Shown here: positions 63,281 through 64,000 of the stretch, piece after piece | Layout of the letters: each line of letters opens with the position of its first letter | Position numbering within the stretch: position 1 is the first letter of the stretch | Assembly (NCBI GenBank): GCA_024213275.1 | Contig: JANAVG010000016.1 | Span: 1-64,000, forward strand | DNA length: 64,000 bases | Direction of reading: 5' to 3' | From: Rossellomorea sp. BNER | GTDB taxonomy: Bacteria > Bacillota > Bacilli > Bacillales > Bacillaceae_B | Made by a program: the position numbers and the translations under genes | The notes under the pieces: model-generated | What the model was told of the DNA's origin: nothing | The model's input: the letters and a program-made list of their open reading frames with translations, nothing else | Databases searched by the model: none

Positions 63281-64000
63281 TCAAATTAAGTTTAATTTTT
63301 TTAATCCAAAAGAAATTCCATTATCATCAACATGTTTTGTTACAAAGGAAGCATGTTCTTTTACTTCATCAACAGCATTTCCCATTGCAACTCCTGTTCC
63401 AACGGCTTCTATCATTTCGATATCATTTAGACCGTCTCCAAAAGCATAAACATCTTCTAAATTAAATCCTAACTCAGCTATCATTTTCTTAATTCCTTCT
63501 GCCTTAGATCCACCGCGAGGAAGAATATCCATTGAAAATTCATGCCATCTAATAAAGGAGAAATCACTATATTTTTCACGGTAGAAACCTTCTTCTTCCT
63601 GTCTACAAAATAGAAGGGATTGATAGATTTCTTTGTCACTATAAAAGTCAGGCTGATGATCAGGATGCGGGAATTTCAGACTTTCCATGCTTTCTTCAAT
63701 AAAAGGGTGATGCTTTACAGTAGACTTCATTGTGCTTTGATTTAAGAAAACAACGGGGTGATCTCTTTTCTCACTATCATTTAATAAATCTTTTAATACA
63801 TTATTGTTAAGAGGATTTTTATAAATCACTCTATTTTCAAAAACGACATATTGTCCATTAAAGGATACGTAAGAATCTATTCCAAGCTCTTTTCTTAATT
63901 CTTCGTACATAAATGGCGCTCTACCAGTAGCAATTGCAACATATGTACCATTTTCTTGCAATGTTTGAATAGCTTCTTTTGTTGCTTGGGGAAGTTTTTT
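63281..64000 (-). CDS. ykrA: HAD-type Cof-like phosphatase, partial (5' end outside window)
   Basis: The C-terminal 239 residues of a Cof/IIB HAD phosphatase; the frame stays open to the window edge, so the start and the DxD nucleophile motif are missing. KLPQATKEAIQTLQENGTYVAIATGRAP (read in parts) shows the motif II T/S-G-R. MIAELGFNLEDVYAFGDGLNDIEMIEAVGTGVAMGNA (also in parts) carries motif III/IV with GDGLNDIEM. The substrate is likely a small sugar or cofactor phosphate. Place next to defB matches B. subtilis ykrA. Confidence 0.88.
   Translation of the reverse strand, partial: KKLPQATKEAIQTLQENGTYVAIATGRAPFMYEELRKELGIDSYVSFNGQYVVFENRVIYKNPLNNNVLKDLLNDSEKRDHPVVFLNQSTMKSTVKHHPFIEESMESLKFPHPDHQPDFYSDKEIYQSLLFCRQEEEGFYREKYSDFSFIRWHEFSMDILPRGGSKAEGIKKMIAELGFNLEDVYAFGDGLNDIEMIEAVGTGVAMGNAVDEVKEHASFVTKHVDDNGISFGLKKLNLI

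Overview
The window looks like a chromosomal core segment of a low-GC, endospore-forming Bacillaceae bacterium. Gene content and order follow the B. subtilis 168 block from ykrA to yllA (bshC), read here on the opposite strand: ykrA, defB, ykyA, pdhABCD, slp, SR1, speA, yktA/yktB/yktC, ylaF, typA, ylaH to ylaN, ftsW, pycA, ctaA to ctaG, ylbA to ylbQ, yllA. Species cannot be fixed from the sequence. No rRNA, tRNA, CRISPR array, prophage or intact transposase gene was seen.

Layout, left to right. 1-9.4 kb: bacillithiol ligase bshC, a DUF3397 membrane protein, panE, a three-gene acyl-CoA carboxylase operon with a catabolite-repression-like site, acetyltransferase ylbP, the RsfA-type regulator ylbO and a crotonase-family gene. 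9.4-24.7 kb: rpmF, ylbN, tmcAL, ylbL/K/J, coaD, rsmD, ylbG to ylbA and a few small unknown genes. 24.8-34.3 kb: an Eis-like acetyltransferase and the caa3 oxidase block ctaM-ctaG-ctaFEDCB with divergent ctaA. 34.3-41 kb: pycA, ftsW, ylaN, glsA. 41-53 kb: ylaL to ylaF, typA, yktC/B/A, a nitronate monooxygenase-like gene and speA. 53-64 kb: an SR1/SR1P locus, a lipoprotein deacetylase, slp, pdhDCBA, ykyA, defB and the 3' part of ykrA.

The genes link central carbon flux (pyruvate dehydrogenase, pyruvate carboxylase, acyl-CoA carboxylase) to respiration (heme A synthesis, caa3 oxidase), translation (rpmF, rsmD, tmcAL, typA, def), CoA synthesis (panE, coaD) and sporulation or cell-fate factors (ylbJ, ylbO, ylbF, ylbD, ylaJ). 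CcpA-like operators appear at three carbon-related loci: the carboxylase operon, the ctaA/ctaB divergent region and SR1.

No new enzymatic system was found. The less obvious content lies between the genes. (1) An SR1 small-RNA homologue encodes a 39-residue SR1P peptide and has two CcpN-like boxes around its promoter. (2) A probable CsfG sporulation RNA in the ylbH-ylbG interval has a sigma-F/G-like promoter and a strong terminator. (3) Three families of dispersed hairpin repeats sit mostly at gene 3' ends; one shows compensatory base changes between copies. (4) ylbC probably starts at a CTG codon. (5) The crotonase-family gene has Asn where hydratases have a second catalytic Glu, which suggests a decarboxylase or repair role. 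Many starts here are TTG or GTG; they were chosen from Shine-Dalgarno spacing and remembered family N-termini, without database searches.
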